Assembly: GCA_964530825.1 (NCBI GenBank)
Contig: CAZHCA010000015.1
Coordinates: forward strand, 1-64,000
Length of the DNA stretch: 64,000 nucleotides
From: CAZHCA01 sp964530825
Lineage (GTDB): Bacteria; Bacteroidota; Bacteroidia; Chitinophagales; Saprospiraceae
Direction: 5' to 3'
In this document: positions 45,346 to 54,295 of the stretch, one piece after another
Numbering within the stretch: the first letter of the stretch is position 1
Layout of the letters: the number at the start of each line of letters is the position of its first letter
The notes under the pieces: model-generated
Databases searched by the model: none
Told to the model about the DNA's origin: nothing
The model's input: only the letters and a program-made list of their open reading frames with translations
Made by a program: the position numbers and the translations under genes

Positions 45346-45428
45346 TAATTTTACTGATGTAGTTTTCTCATAGTATGTTGATGGCTCCTGCATTTGATTT
45401 GCTTCCCCTGATGTAGGAGCTTTTTTTA
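45346..45428 (+). ncRNA. Tandem small-RNA-like unit 3
   Basis: TAATTTTA (45346-45353), one base off the -7 consensus, precedes the third copy of the 18-base sequence at 45362-45379. A terminator GCTCCTGCAT / ATGTAGGAGC with a 17-base loop and seven T ends the unit at the stop codon of pbpC, which converges on it and may share the terminator. Confidence 0.45.
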
Positions 45429-47819
45429 TTTTTCCTTTTCTAGTATTTCAAAATTTCTTTCTACGCGCCAGCCCTCATCGTCGACCAGTACCAAACGGTG
45501 CCAGCCGGGTGCGGGTTCGACCTCGATCTTGTGGAAGAATTTCGTACTGGTAATGTAATCATTATCCAAATGCCAATGAATTTGTGCCTTTGGTCTTTGG
45601 TGGGCCGCCTCGAAAACGGTTTTCGAAAGGTTACCATTAAGTTGCCGGGGAATAGTGATTCTGGATGATACCGCCGGATAGATCAACTCCATGGGCGCTT
45701 TTGGGATCTCTGCCGGGCGGCAATCTTTTCTCCAGGGAGGAAGGTCGCGATAGGAAGGTGATTTCCTGCGATAGTAACTGGCCATGGCGGGCGGTAAAAC
45801 AAACCAGGAAAGGTGCCGAATCTTCGAGGCCGGGTAACAGCTTGCTTGCACCCGAGCTATTGAATCCTGAGTGGTATGAATGCGCCGGTGGTAAGGACAG
45901 ATAGGCGAGCGCTTGCCTCCTGGCGGCGACCAGATCGTATCTACGGGACATAACGGGCCGGCTTTCCAACCTGAGGTCTTACAGGTGCTCACCTGGATTA
46001 AGTCGTCGTAAGGAGCAGCTAAGAATGGACCGCTGGGCAGTAATTCGAATACGTCGAAAAGCAAGGGTGCAGCAGCGCGCAAACCCGTAAGGCCGGGGCG
46101 CCCCTCGCCGTCGGCATTACCTGTCCAGACCCCAACGGCGTAGCGGCCGTTCAAACCGACCGCCCAGCCATCGCGAAAACCATAGCTGGTGCCAGTTTTC
46201 CATGCGATTGCTTGTCTGGAGCCGAATCGTTGCCACTGGCCCAGTTCGTTGGGGCGCCGAAGGGCGGTCAATTGTTGAAGGGTGAGGTAAATAGCTCCGG
46301 CTCCGATCACTGGTGCTGCCGAAAAGTCGTTCGCGACCGTGTCCCAGTTTGGCTGGTTCATATCATAAACCGGCCTTCGGAAAGGCTGCTGTTCGTAAGT
46401 ACTGTTCAACCGTTCAAAACGATCGACGATACGGGCCAATTGAGCATAGGCGGTAGTTATTTCCCAGAGAGTGGTTTCCCCTCCTCCGAGGATGAGCGTC
46501 AGGCCGTAGTCAGCCGCCGGCCGTTGGAAAGTATGCAACCCCAAACACGGCAGGTAGTAGTGAAAACGCTCCAGACCAAAATCCTGCAACAGATGGACCA
46601 TCGGTACATTGAGGGATTGGATCAGCGCTTGATTGGCACCTACTGCTCCCTGGAAGACTTGGTGAAAATTCTCCGGATGATAACCATTAATGTAGGTAGG
46701 AATATCGGGTAATAAGCTATGAGTAAGAATGATCCCATCATCCAAGGCTAGGGCGTACAGAAGCGGTTTGAGAATGCTCCCCGTGCTTCGGGGGGCTTGG
46801 ATCAGATCCACCGCCGGTGAATGGTCGGATGAAAGATCGGGTACATTACCCGCGTAGGCCATAACTTCTCCGGAGTGCCAATCGAGTACCAAGATAGCCC
46901 CGTTGTGGATGAGGTTTTGTTTCAGGCGCCGGTGATGGCGGGTCAGGGTTTGATTGATTTGATGCTGTAAAGCGGCATCAATGGTCGTCTGATGTAAGTA
47001 AGCCGGGGCGGTACTGGTAGATAATTGCTGTAAAAATTGCACGAAATGAGGGGCAATCTGAGGCATCGGACGGGGGCGCTGTGGCAAGGGCTCCTGGGTG
47101 GCCAGCTGCCACTCCAGACTATCGAGATGGCCCTGCGCATGAAGTCTGCTGAGCAAGCGGTTGCGTTTTTGCCGAAGGGCATCGGTGTTGCGTCCTGGAT
47201 GGATGAGCGCCGGTGCATTGGGTAAAACCGCCAGGGTTGCCGCCTCTGCCCAGCTAAGATTGGTATCGACTTTACCTAGGTAACGCCAGCTGGCTGCCCC
47301 AATCCCCACGGTGTTTCCTCCGAAGGGCGCGTGGCCGGCGTACAGGCGTAAAATCTCGTACTTGTCGTAGGTGCATTCCAAGCGCAGCGCCAGTATGCTT
47401 TCTATTGCCTTTTCCCAAAGCGTTCGCGTACGATTACCCCGCGTCATTCGGACCAGTTGCATCGTGATCGTACTACCGCCCCGAACGATACGGCCGGCAC
47501 TTAAATTCTGCTGGGCTGCTTTAGCGATTGCCAAAGGATCGACACCGGGATGCTGAAAAAAGCGGCGATCTTCGAAAGTGAGCAGGGCCGTGATGTACTT
47601 TTCAGAAAGTGCATTCGGAGGGGGGAAGCGCCACTGGTCATCTTTCGCAACGACTGCACCTACCAATTCACCATTGCGGCTGGTAAGTACGGTGCTGTAC
47701 GATACGTCTAGTAGCGGGGTCGGCAGGGAGAACCAGAAGAGCAACGACAGGCTGCACCAGGCCAAAAGAAAAATAAACAGGCGCTTGTTTTTTACCGACC
47801 AGCTTTGATAATACCTCAT
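45426..47819 (-). CDS. pbpC: Penicillin-binding protein 1C
   Basis: A 797-residue bifunctional peptidoglycan synthase. One N-terminal membrane span (LFIFLLAWCSLSLLFWFSL) is followed by the GT51 glycosyltransferase domain: LTFEDRRFFQHPGVDPLAIA, with catalytic Glu, and RGGSTITMQLVRMTRG. The transpeptidase domain has STGSILKPLLYALALDDG (SxxK) and WKTGTSYGFRDGWAVG (KTG). The last ~90 residues are a PBP1C-type C-terminal domain (LIYPAVSSRITIPRQLNG, HWHLDNDYI). It polymerises and cross-links murein in the periplasm. In some bacteria pbpC neighbours an alpha-2-macroglobulin gene; none is present here. It converges with tandem RNA unit 3 and is divergent from the RRM gene. Confidence 0.95.
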   Translation of the reverse strand: MRYYQSWSVKNKRLFIFLLAWCSLSLLFWFSLPTPLLDVSYSTVLTSRNGELVGAVVAKDDQWRFPPPNALSEKYITALLTFEDRRFFQHPGVDPLAIAKAAQQNLSAGRIVRGGSTITMQLVRMTRGNRTRTLWEKAIESILALRLECTYDKYEILRLYAGHAPFGGNTVGIGAASWRYLGKVDTNLSWAEAATLAVLPNAPALIHPGRNTDALRQKRNRLLSRLHAQGHLDSLEWQLATQEPLPQRPRPMPQIAPHFVQFLQQLSTSTAPAYLHQTTIDAALQHQINQTLTRHHRRLKQNLIHNGAILVLDWHSGEVMAYAGNVPDLSSDHSPAVDLIQAPRSTGSILKPLLYALALDDGIILTHSLLPDIPTYINGYHPENFHQVFQGAVGANQALIQSLNVPMVHLLQDFGLERFHYYLPCLGLHTFQRPAADYGLTLILGGGETTLWEITTAYAQLARIVDRFERLNSTYEQQPFRRPVYDMNQPNWDTVANDFSAAPVIGAGAIYLTLQQLTALRRPNELGQWQRFGSRQAIAWKTGTSYGFRDGWAVGLNGRYAVGVWTGNADGEGRPGLTGLRAAAPLLFDVFELLPSGPFLAAPYDDLIQVSTCKTSGWKAGPLCPVDTIWSPPGGKRSPICPYHRRIHTTQDSIARVQASCYPASKIRHLSWFVLPPAMASYYRRKSPSYRDLPPWRKDCRPAEIPKAPMELIYPAVSSRITIPRQLNGNLSKTVFEAAHQRPKAQIHWHLDNDYITSTKFFHKIEVEPAPGWHRLVLVDDEGWRVERNFEILEKEK

Positions 47820-48106
47820 GCTATCAATATTACATTTCCCTAATGAAAAATTCCAGTCGCACTGATATGCTCCTTACCAATTTTTATTTTACCGACCCAT
47901 TGACAACCCTGATTTTTTTTCTCTATCTTGAATCGTTAATGGTCAGCTTCCAAACATTTATGGGTTGACCGGTCAGTGGTTCGGTATTGAGGGGGCGGTA
48001 AAAAGTACGGCTCTACGCCATCCGGACGGGCCTTAAGCATGGTGTCTACCAAGCGATGGGAAGTTCCCAAGTAGGCATTTTTTCACTTTCTTATAATTTT
48101 TTAGTA

Positions 48107-48442
48107 ATGAACATTTTTGTAGCAAAGTTGAACTATGACACGACCGATGACAGCCTGCGATACGCATTTGAGGCATTCGGTGAAGTGAGTTCAGCCAAGG
48201 TTATTATGGACCGGGAGACTGGTCGCTCCAGAGGTTTTGGCTTCGTTGAAATGCCCGATGATAATGACGCTCGGGCAGCCATTGAAGAATTAAACGACAG
48301 CGAAATCGATGGCAAGCGCGTAGTCGTGAAGGAAGCCGAAGATCGCGGCAATCGTCGTCAAGGTGGCGGTAATCGCGGTGGTGGCGGGTATCGCCCGCGT
48401 TATAACCGTGGCGATAGCGACTACCGGAATAATCGCTATTAG
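48107..48442 (+). CDS. RRM RNA-binding protein with Gly/Arg-rich tail
   Basis: A 111-residue single-RRM protein. Start at MNIFVAKLNY because the fold begins there; the open frame extends 17 codons upstream. RNP2 is IFVAKL and RNP1 is RGFGFVEM, with the usual EAFGEVSSAKVIMDRETGRS between. The tail (about 80-111) is rich in Gly, Arg, Asn and Tyr (RRQGGGNRGGGGYRPRYNRG). Small glycine-rich RRM proteins are found in Bacteroidota and cyanobacteria, often cold-induced; targets here are unknown. A plausible promoter (TTGAC and TATCTTGA, about 20 bases apart) lies ~170 bases upstream. A strong terminator follows. Confidence 0.93.
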   Translation: MNIFVAKLNYDTTDDSLRYAFEAFGEVSSAKVIMDRETGRSRGFGFVEMPDDNDARAAIEELNDSEIDGKRVVVKEAEDRGNRRQGGGNRGGGGYRPRYNRGDSDYRNNRY

Positions 48443-48495
48443 TACCGACGCTGATTTAGTTTTGAACACTACTACTTTCTTGTAACATAGCGACA

Positions 48496-48534
48496 ATCAT
48501 CCCGAGTGATCACCTGATCCTCGGGATGATTTTT
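48496..48534 (+). terminator. Intrinsic terminator of the RRM gene
   Basis: Perfect 11-bp stem ATCATCCCGAG / CTCGGGATGAT, 13-base loop, then T run. It lies directly before the stop of the convergent fumC and may serve both. Confidence 0.9.
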
Positions 48535-48537
48535 GGT

Positions 48538-49935
48538 TTATCCCTTCAACCCGCCCGTCATGTCTTCAGGGCGCACCCATTCGTCGAATTGTTCTTCGGT
48601 TACTAATCCCAGCTCAATGGCAGCCTGCTTTAGGGTTGTATCCTCCGCGTAAGCTTTTTTTGCAATCTGAGCAGCGTTATCGTAGCCAATTTTGGTGTTG
48701 AGCGCCGTCACCAGCATCAGTGAATTATTGAGGTGCTCCTGTATGCGCTTGGTATTAGGCTCGATACCTTGGGCGCAATTTTCATTGAAGCTATTACTGG
48801 CATCGGCGATCAGGCGGGCCGACATCAGGAAGTTAAAAATCATCACCGGCTTGAATACGTTGAGCTCGAAGTGGCCGGTCATCCCTCCGATATTCACTGC
48901 TACGTCATTACCGACTACTTGCGCCATCGCCATGGTTAGGGCTTCGGCCTGGGTGGGGTTGACTTTGCCCGGCATGATACTTGAGCCCGGCTCATTGGCC
49001 GGAATAAGAATCTCACCGATCCCGGAGCGCGGTCCGGAGGCAAGCATGCGCACATCGTTGCCGATCTTCATCAGGGCGCAAGCGACCGTTTTGAGGGCGC
49101 CATGGGCCTCCACGATAGCGTCGTGTGCGGCCAGTGCTTCGAACTTATTTTCTGCTGTCCGGAAGGGATATCCGGTGAGCTTGGCAATCTCCTGAGCGAC
49201 CTGTCTGTCGTAGCCCGGTGGGGTGTTGAGGCCGGTACCAACTGCAGTACCACCCAGTGCCAGCTCTGAAAGGTGATCGAGCGTATGGCGAATGGCGCGC
49301 AGACCGTGATCGAGTTGCGAGACGTAACCGCTTATTTCCTGGCCCAGCGTAAGCGGCGTAGCATCCATAAAGTGGGTGCGGCCAATTTTGACTACTTCCT
49401 GGAAAGCTTTGGCTTTATCGGTAAGCACGTCGCGCAGGTGCTCCAGCGCAGGTATGGTTGCCTCTACCAGAATGGTGTAAGCAGCGATGTGCATCGCGGT
49501 GGGGAAGGTGTCGTTTGAAGATTGTGATTTATTGACATCATCGTTAGGGTGGAGCGCTTTCTGGTCGTCGGTGAGTTGACCGCCATTTAAAACATGCCCA
49601 CGATTGGCGATAACTTCGTTGACATTCATATTGGACTGGGTTCCGGAGCCGGTTTGCCAAACCACCAGCGGGAACTGATCGTCGTGCTTGCCGGCCAGGA
49701 TTTCGTCACATACCCGGCCAATTAGTGCTGCCTTTTCGGCAGATAGGACGCCCGCCTCCCGGTTGGTGATGGCTGCTGCCTTTTTCAGGTAAGCAAAGGC
49801 CCGAATGATCTCAATGGGCATTTGCTGACCTCCGATTTTAAAGTTTTGCAAGGAACGCTGGGTTTGGGCTGCCCAGTATTTTTCGGCCGGTACATCGACG
49901 AAGCCCAGGCTATCTTTTTCTTTGCGAAAGTTCAT
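48538..49935 (-). CDS. fumC: Class II fumarate hydratase
   Basis: A 465-residue enzyme of full length interconverting fumarate and malate in the citric acid cycle. The family signature GSSIMPGKVNPTQ is present, with TGSGTQSNMNVNEVIANR, SQSSNDTFPTAMHIAAY and GRTHFMDATPLTLGQEISGY, which form the active site. It is oxygen-stable and iron-free, unlike class I. The gene stands alone with a strong Bacteroidota promoter and converges with the RRM gene. Sub-family confusion with aspartase is possible in principle, but the sequence around the signature is fumarase-like. Confidence 0.96.
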   Translation of the reverse strand: MNFRKEKDSLGFVDVPAEKYWAAQTQRSLQNFKIGGQQMPIEIIRAFAYLKKAAAITNREAGVLSAEKAALIGRVCDEILAGKHDDQFPLVVWQTGSGTQSNMNVNEVIANRGHVLNGGQLTDDQKALHPNDDVNKSQSSNDTFPTAMHIAAYTILVEATIPALEHLRDVLTDKAKAFQEVVKIGRTHFMDATPLTLGQEISGYVSQLDHGLRAIRHTLDHLSELALGGTAVGTGLNTPPGYDRQVAQEIAKLTGYPFRTAENKFEALAAHDAIVEAHGALKTVACALMKIGNDVRMLASGPRSGIGEILIPANEPGSSIMPGKVNPTQAEALTMAMAQVVGNDVAVNIGGMTGHFELNVFKPVMIFNFLMSARLIADASNSFNENCAQGIEPNTKRIQEHLNNSLMLVTALNTKIGYDNAAQIAKKAYAEDTTLKQAAIELGLVTEEQFDEWVRPEDMTGGLKG

Positions 49936-49965
49936 CAGTTAGCTTTTGTGGTTCAACAAGATGCT

Positions 49966-49995
49966 CAAATTTAGGACAATTCCATTTCCCTCCAA
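49966..49995 (-). promoter_or_regulatory. Bacteroidota promoter of fumC
   Basis: On the minus strand: TTG (49995-49993), 19 bases, then TAAATTTG (49973-49966), an exact -7 element. The predicted transcript begins about 20 bases before the start codon. Confidence 0.65.
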
Positions 49996-50141
49996 TTCCA
50001 ACAATGCGGCTTTTTTGTTTGGCGGAAAGAAGGGGCAATCTGCCCGAAAGCCCTTAAACTAATTAGTTGGCGCGACGTTTTACAGTTGATAAATATAACA
50101 GTTTTGAGAAACTAGCTTTTATTCAACAAAAATCACACCTT

Positions 50142-50753
50142 ATGGCTTTTACACTTCCCGACTTGCCCTATGCATTCGATGCGTTAGAACCCCATATTGA
50201 CGCTCGAACCATGGAAATTCACCACGGCAAGCACCACGCCGGTTACACCAAAAAATTAAACGCTGCGATTGAAGGGACGGATTTGGAAGGGAAAGCAATA
50301 GAAGACATTCTGGCCCACGTTTCCAAGCATGGCACGGGGGTCCGTAACAATGGCGGAGGCTACTACAATCACAATTTATTTTGGGAAATCATGTCGCCGA
50401 GCGGTGGCGATCTGCCCGCCGGTTCCGATATCGCCCAAGCCATTAACCGGGACTTTGGATCTTACGAAAATTTTAAGGATGAATTCGCCAAAGCTGCCGC
50501 CGGGCGCTTCGGGTCGGGTTGGGCCTGGCTCTGCGTCAACGACAACGGCAAATTATTCATCACCTCGACACCCAACCAAGATAATCCGCTGATGGATGTG
50601 GCCGAAAACAAAGGCATGCCTATTTTAGGTTTGGATGTTTGGGAACATGCTTACTACCTGAATTACCAGAATCGCCGCCCCGATTATATCAATGCTTTCT
50701 TCAACGTTATCAACTGGGAAGAAGTCAACAAACGTTACCAGGCAGCCAAGTAA
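50142..50753 (+). CDS. sodA: Superoxide dismutase, Mn-type
   Basis: A 203-residue enzyme; start at MAFTLPDLPYAFDALEPHID, where the family begins. Metal ligands: His in MEIHHGKHHAGY, His in YYNHNLFWEIMSP, Asp and His in LDVWEHAYYLNYQN. The pairing NHNLFW and the Gln in TPNQDNPLM are typical of the manganese rather than the iron form; cambialistic enzymes cannot be excluded. It removes superoxide in the cytoplasm (no signal peptide). It stands alone, with a terminator directly after it. Confidence 0.95.
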   Translation: MAFTLPDLPYAFDALEPHIDARTMEIHHGKHHAGYTKKLNAAIEGTDLEGKAIEDILAHVSKHGTGVRNNGGGYYNHNLFWEIMSPSGGDLPAGSDIAQAINRDFGSYENFKDEFAKAAAGRFGSGWAWLCVNDNGKLFITSTPNQDNPLMDVAENKGMPILGLDVWEHAYYLNYQNRRPDYINAFFNVINWEEVNKRYQAAK

Positions 50754-50778
50754 ACCAGTAATGACGTCTCAAAAAAAG

Positions 50779-50811
50779 AAACCACGCTGGGAAAACCCAG
50801 GGTGGTTTTTT
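50779..50811 (+). terminator. Intrinsic terminator of the superoxide dismutase gene
   Basis: Stem AAACCACGCTGGG / CCCAGGGTGGTTT with one mismatch, four-base loop, T run. Confidence 0.9.
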
Positions 50812-51006
50812 ATGGAGGTAGGTAAAACCGCTCCCGATTAACAAGATCTTCTCCAAATCCGCTTGCCCTCTGTTTTAAAAAACTATAATTTTAACATTTG
50901 CAAGATGTACACGGGTTAAAGACTGGTCCTTAATCCCCGGCATTTACCCATGGAAGATGTAGATCGGTCAAATTGATTATTCCTGTGAACAAAAACTCAA
51001 GGCCCC

Positions 51007-51075
51007 ATGATCATCATGACTATTTTGCTATTGATTTTGTTCTTTTTTCGCTTTGAATTGTTGAAAGAAACCTAA
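51007..51075 (+). CDS. Possible 22-residue membrane peptide
   Basis: A very short frame, MIIMTILLLILFFFRFELLK then ET. It is almost one pure hydrophobic span with a charged end and is followed 23 bases later by its own hairpin terminator. It could be a tiny membrane peptide like the two others in this window or chance; there is no promoter with an exact consensus (TAACATTTG, one base too long, near 50900). Confidence 0.33.
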   Translation: MIIMTILLLILFFFRFELLKET

Positions 51076-51098
51076 AAGTCGATCAATTGCAACCCCGA

Positions 51099-51137
51099 AC
51101 ATCCCAAATTTTCTATTGAAAAATTGGGATGTTTTAT
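51099..51137. terminator. Bidirectional terminator
   Basis: AACATCCCAA and TTGGGATGTT form a 10-bp stem extended by an A/T-rich inner part, with T on both sides. It lies between the 22-residue frame and the convergent lipoprotein gene. Confidence 0.72.
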
Positions 51138-51626
51138 TTATGGGTTATTTTCCTTCACGGCATTGTACATGGCCTCCACTTCTTCCAACTGATAGGTATC
51201 GGCTAGGCCAGTAGTGAAGATAAGCTCCTTGTCGCCTTTTACGTGTACGTAACGGAAGCTATAAAAGAAACTGCTGTCAATCCGGGTTTCATAAATAAAT
51301 CCTTGTTCTTCCTCGCGCACGATCCGGGAAAACAAGCGGTTGTCTTTGATGTCAGTCAATTGATCGGCTTTTAGGCGGGAAATGTCGTTGGTTTCAGCTT
51401 CAGAGGCATAGATCTGGATAGAGTAGTTCTCGTCCGCTTTACCTTCTACTTTCACATCCTGAAGCAGGCCAAGGTCAGTTACTTCCACTTGGGCGCTGTC
51501 GGGGGCCAGCAAGGTGACAGGAAGGCCATACTCCAGCAAGTTTAAAGGCTTCCAGTCATCGGAATAGTCTTTTTGGCAAGCCGTTAGTCCGAGCACAATG
51601 GCCAATAAATAATAGTAGCATTTCAT
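51138..51626 (-). CDS. Lipoprotein of unknown function
   Basis: A 162-residue protein with signal YYYLLAIVLGLTAC: lipobox LTAC, acylated Cys near residue 17. The mature protein is strand-rich with many charged residues (PDSAQVEVTDLGLLQDVKVE, FSRIVREEEQGFIYETRID). It gives the impression of a small beta-sandwich, but no family is recognised. It is monocistronic, divergent from recN and convergent with the tiny 22-residue frame. Confidence 0.7.
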   Translation of the reverse strand: MKCYYYLLAIVLGLTACQKDYSDDWKPLNLLEYGLPVTLLAPDSAQVEVTDLGLLQDVKVEGKADENYSIQIYASEAETNDISRLKADQLTDIKDNRLFSRIVREEEQGFIYETRIDSSFFYSFRYVHVKGDKELIFTTGLADTYQLEEVEAMYNAVKENNP

Positions 51627-51799
51627 GAATACAAGGGTTGAGGGTTATCTAGTCTTCTTTTGGCAGTTAGGGATCTAAACAGTGAAAAAGCGTTTATGTC
51701 AGATCCTTTCGGAAATTTTCTGTTTACTGACTTATAAATAAAGTATTTTTATGCGTTTAAATTTACCATCCAAGGGTAAAACTTTACATCCAGCGGCGT

Positions 51800-53461
51800 A
51801 TGATTAAGAGCTTATACATTCGCAATTACGCCATCATTGAGGAGCTAACCCTGGAGTTCTCCGATGGCCTTACCATCATAACGGGCGAGACCGGTGCCGG
51901 TAAATCCATTCTCATCGGTGCATTGGGGCTAATTTTAGGCAAGAGGGCAGACACCAAATCCCTTTATCAGGAAAACGAAAAATGTATTGTAGAGGGGCTT
52001 TTTGATGTCCAAGCCTATGGCCTGGAAGCTTTTTTTGCCGAACAGGAACTCGATTATGCTCCGGAAATCATTGTGCGCCGCGAGATTGCTCCAGGTGGTA
52101 AATCCAGGGCTTTCGTGAACGATACGCCTGTCAGGCTCAAAGTGCTACAGGCATTGAGCAACGAACTGATCGACTTACACCAACAATTCGATACCCTCGA
52201 TATTCACGACGTATCCTTTCAACTACGAATGATTGATGCATTGGCCGGCAATAAAATGCTGCTTTTGGAATACCAGAAAGCTTATCGCGACTACCGCCGT
52301 GACCAACGTAAGTTGCAAGAGCTACGCGAACAAAATGCGCGCGCTGCCCGGGAGTACGATTTCCTTCAGTTTCAACTACAGGAGCTAGAAGCGGCGGATT
52401 TGCAACCCGGAGAGCAGGAGCGCCTCGAATCGGAGGAGCGCATGCTGAACAGTGCCGGGGATATCAAGAGAGCAATGAGTGCTGCCCGCCATCAACTTAC
52501 TGAGAGTGAGCAGGCCGTTGTGGATCAACTTCAGGAGATCGGCGTTTCCCTGCAGCAACTCCGGTCGATCAATCCCGAGCTCGATGCCCTGTCTCTACGG
52601 TTCCAGTCGGCTTTAATCGAACTACAAGACATTGCAAGCGAATGCGAAAAAATGGCCGACCGGGTAGAGTTCGATCCGGGGAGAACCGCCGAGGTCCAAC
52701 AGCGGCTCGACCTGCTCAACCGCCTGCAAAGCAAACATTTGGTAAACAGTGTGAATGCCCTTCTGGAGGTGCGCGACCACATGCAAAACCAGTTGATAGC
52801 CTTCGCCGACCAGGGCGAAGAAATCGCCAAACTGGAACAGGCGCTGCAACAACAAGCAAGGGGATTGGAAGAACGCGCCTTGGAGCTACGCGAACGTAGA
52901 GCCGGCGTCTTGACCGATTTTGAACAACAGGTAAAAGCGCGTTTGGGCTTGCTGGCCATGGAGCACGCTCAACTGCAAGCCGTGATGGAAGCGTCTGGGG
53001 AGTTGGGACCCAGCGGAAAAGACGTGGTGACCTTCCTTTTTGCTGCCAACAAGGGCAGCAGGCCTCAACCGATTAAAGACGTGGCCTCGGGAGGCGAGCT
53101 TTCCCGTCTGGCCCTGGTGATCAAATCATTGGTGGCGTCGGCTATCCCGTTACCCACTCTGATCTTCGACGAGATTGACTCCGGTATTTCTGGCGATGTG
53201 GCCATTAAGATGGGGCGTATATTACGTAGCTTATCCGATGAGCACCAGGTTGTCTCGATCACGCACTCACCCCAGATCGCATCAAAGGCCGAAGCACATT
53301 ACTTTGTTTTTAAAGAAACCAAGGACGATCGAACCCTGACCCAAGTTCGTCTTCTGGGAGAGGAAGACCGCATCCGGGTGATTGCCACCATGCTGAGCCA
53401 ACATCCGCCTACGGATTCGGCTATTGAAAATGCCAAAGAGTTACTAAGTTTGGCCCGCTAA
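51800..53461 (+). CDS. recN: DNA repair ATPase RecN
   Basis: A 553-residue SMC-like protein. The N-terminal head has Walker A GETGAGKSILIGALGLILG and the RecN landmark IDLHQQFDTLDIHD. A central coiled coil (about 150-370) contains YDFLQFQLQELEAADLQPGE. The C-terminal head has the ABC signature DVASGGELSRLALVIKSL, Walker B TLIFDEIDSGISG and the His switch VVSITHSPQIASKA. RecN acts in double-strand-break repair and holds sister DNA together. It is followed by fabI at 30 bases and the porin, perhaps as one transcript. Confidence 0.97.
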   Translation: MIKSLYIRNYAIIEELTLEFSDGLTIITGETGAGKSILIGALGLILGKRADTKSLYQENEKCIVEGLFDVQAYGLEAFFAEQELDYAPEIIVRREIAPGGKSRAFVNDTPVRLKVLQALSNELIDLHQQFDTLDIHDVSFQLRMIDALAGNKMLLLEYQKAYRDYRRDQRKLQELREQNARAAREYDFLQFQLQELEAADLQPGEQERLESEERMLNSAGDIKRAMSAARHQLTESEQAVVDQLQEIGVSLQQLRSINPELDALSLRFQSALIELQDIASECEKMADRVEFDPGRTAEVQQRLDLLNRLQSKHLVNSVNALLEVRDHMQNQLIAFADQGEEIAKLEQALQQQARGLEERALELRERRAGVLTDFEQQVKARLGLLAMEHAQLQAVMEASGELGPSGKDVVTFLFAANKGSRPQPIKDVASGGELSRLALVIKSLVASAIPLPTLIFDEIDSGISGDVAIKMGRILRSLSDEHQVVSITHSPQIASKAEAHYFVFKETKDDRTLTQVRLLGEEDRIRVIATMLSQHPPTDSAIENAKELLSLAR

Positions 53462-53490
53462 ACGATCTGCAAAAAGCAAGAACCAACGAT

Positions 53491-54294
53491 ATGGCTAATC
53501 AACTGTTGGCCGGTAAAACCGGCGTTATTTTCGGAGCCCTTGATGAAAAGTCCATCGCCTGGAAAGTGGCCAAGCGCTGCGTGGAAGAAGGCGCCCGCAT
53601 CACCCTTACCAATGCACCGGTGGCCATGCGCTTTGGCGAAATCCAGAAGCTGGGCGAAAGCCTGAACGCCCCAGTCATCCCGGCCGACGCCACCAGTGAC
53701 GAAGATCTGGAAAAGCTATTCCGTGAATCCATGGATTCGCTGGGTGGCCCGTTCGACTTTGTCTTACATGCCATTGGAATGTCGCTCAACGTTCGTAAGA
53801 AGAAGGACTACACAGACCTGAATTACGAATGGATGAAAAAGACCTTTGATATTTCCGCCATTTCCTTTCATCGAATGATGCAGCAGCTTTGGAAGTTGGA
53901 TGCCATGAAAGCGGGCGGGTCCATTTTAGGATTGACCTATATCGCAGCGCAACGGGTTTTTCCCGACTACAGCGAGATGGCCGAGTCAAAAGCTTTACTG
54001 GAATCTTTTGCGCGGAGCTTCGGTTACCACTGGGCTAGTAAGAAACAGGTACGCGTCAATACGGTTTCCCAATCGCCCACTAAAACAACTGCCGGATCAG
54101 GTGTCAAAGGGTTTGATACCTTCTTTGACTACGCCGATAAAATGTCGCCATTAGGGAATGCATCGGCGGAATCCTGTGCCGATTATTGTGTGGTCATGTT
54201 TTCAGACTTCACCCGGGCGGTGACAATGCAGAACTTGTACCACGACGGCGGCTTTTCCAGCATGGGTATGAGCCCGGCTCTGCTCGAAGATTAA
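53491..54294 (+). CDS. fabI: Enoyl-ACP reductase (NADH)
   Basis: A 267-residue short-chain dehydrogenase/reductase. Cofactor-binding N-terminus GKTGVIFGALDEKSIAWKVA with Gly and Ser-Ile-Ala-Trp of FabI; the catalytic Tyr160 and Lys167 in DYSEMAESKA, spaced as in FabI (YxxMxxxK); the loop SQSPTKTTAGSGVKGF that closes over substrate and, in other bacteria, triclosan. It catalyses the last reductive step of fatty acid elongation. The start lies 30 bases after recN and the stop is one base before the porin gene start. Confidence 0.96.
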   Translation: MANQLLAGKTGVIFGALDEKSIAWKVAKRCVEEGARITLTNAPVAMRFGEIQKLGESLNAPVIPADATSDEDLEKLFRESMDSLGGPFDFVLHAIGMSLNVRKKKDYTDLNYEWMKKTFDISAISFHRMMQQLWKLDAMKAGGSILGLTYIAAQRVFPDYSEMAESKALLESFARSFGYHWASKKQVRVNTVSQSPTKTTAGSGVKGFDTFFDYADKMSPLGNASAESCADYCVVMFSDFTRAVTMQNLYHDGGFSSMGMSPALLED

Positions 54295-54295
54295 T

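Noticed and set aside
45016..45379. Possible CRISPR array from three identical repeats
   Set aside because: Repeats are only 18 bp, spacing is 155 and 191 bp and each gap holds a terminator; no cas gene is near.
46212..46712. A 166-codon plus-strand frame inside pbpC
   Set aside because: Lies entirely within the conserved transpeptidase domain on the other strand and has no family features.
48692..49195. A 167-codon plus-strand frame inside fumC
   Set aside because: Antisense shadow over the fumarase signature region.
50761..50775. GACGTCTCAAAA near the superoxide dismutase terminator, resembling the MITE end
   Set aside because: Only part of the end is matched, with no partner repeat nearby; it overlaps the terminator's A-rich flank.
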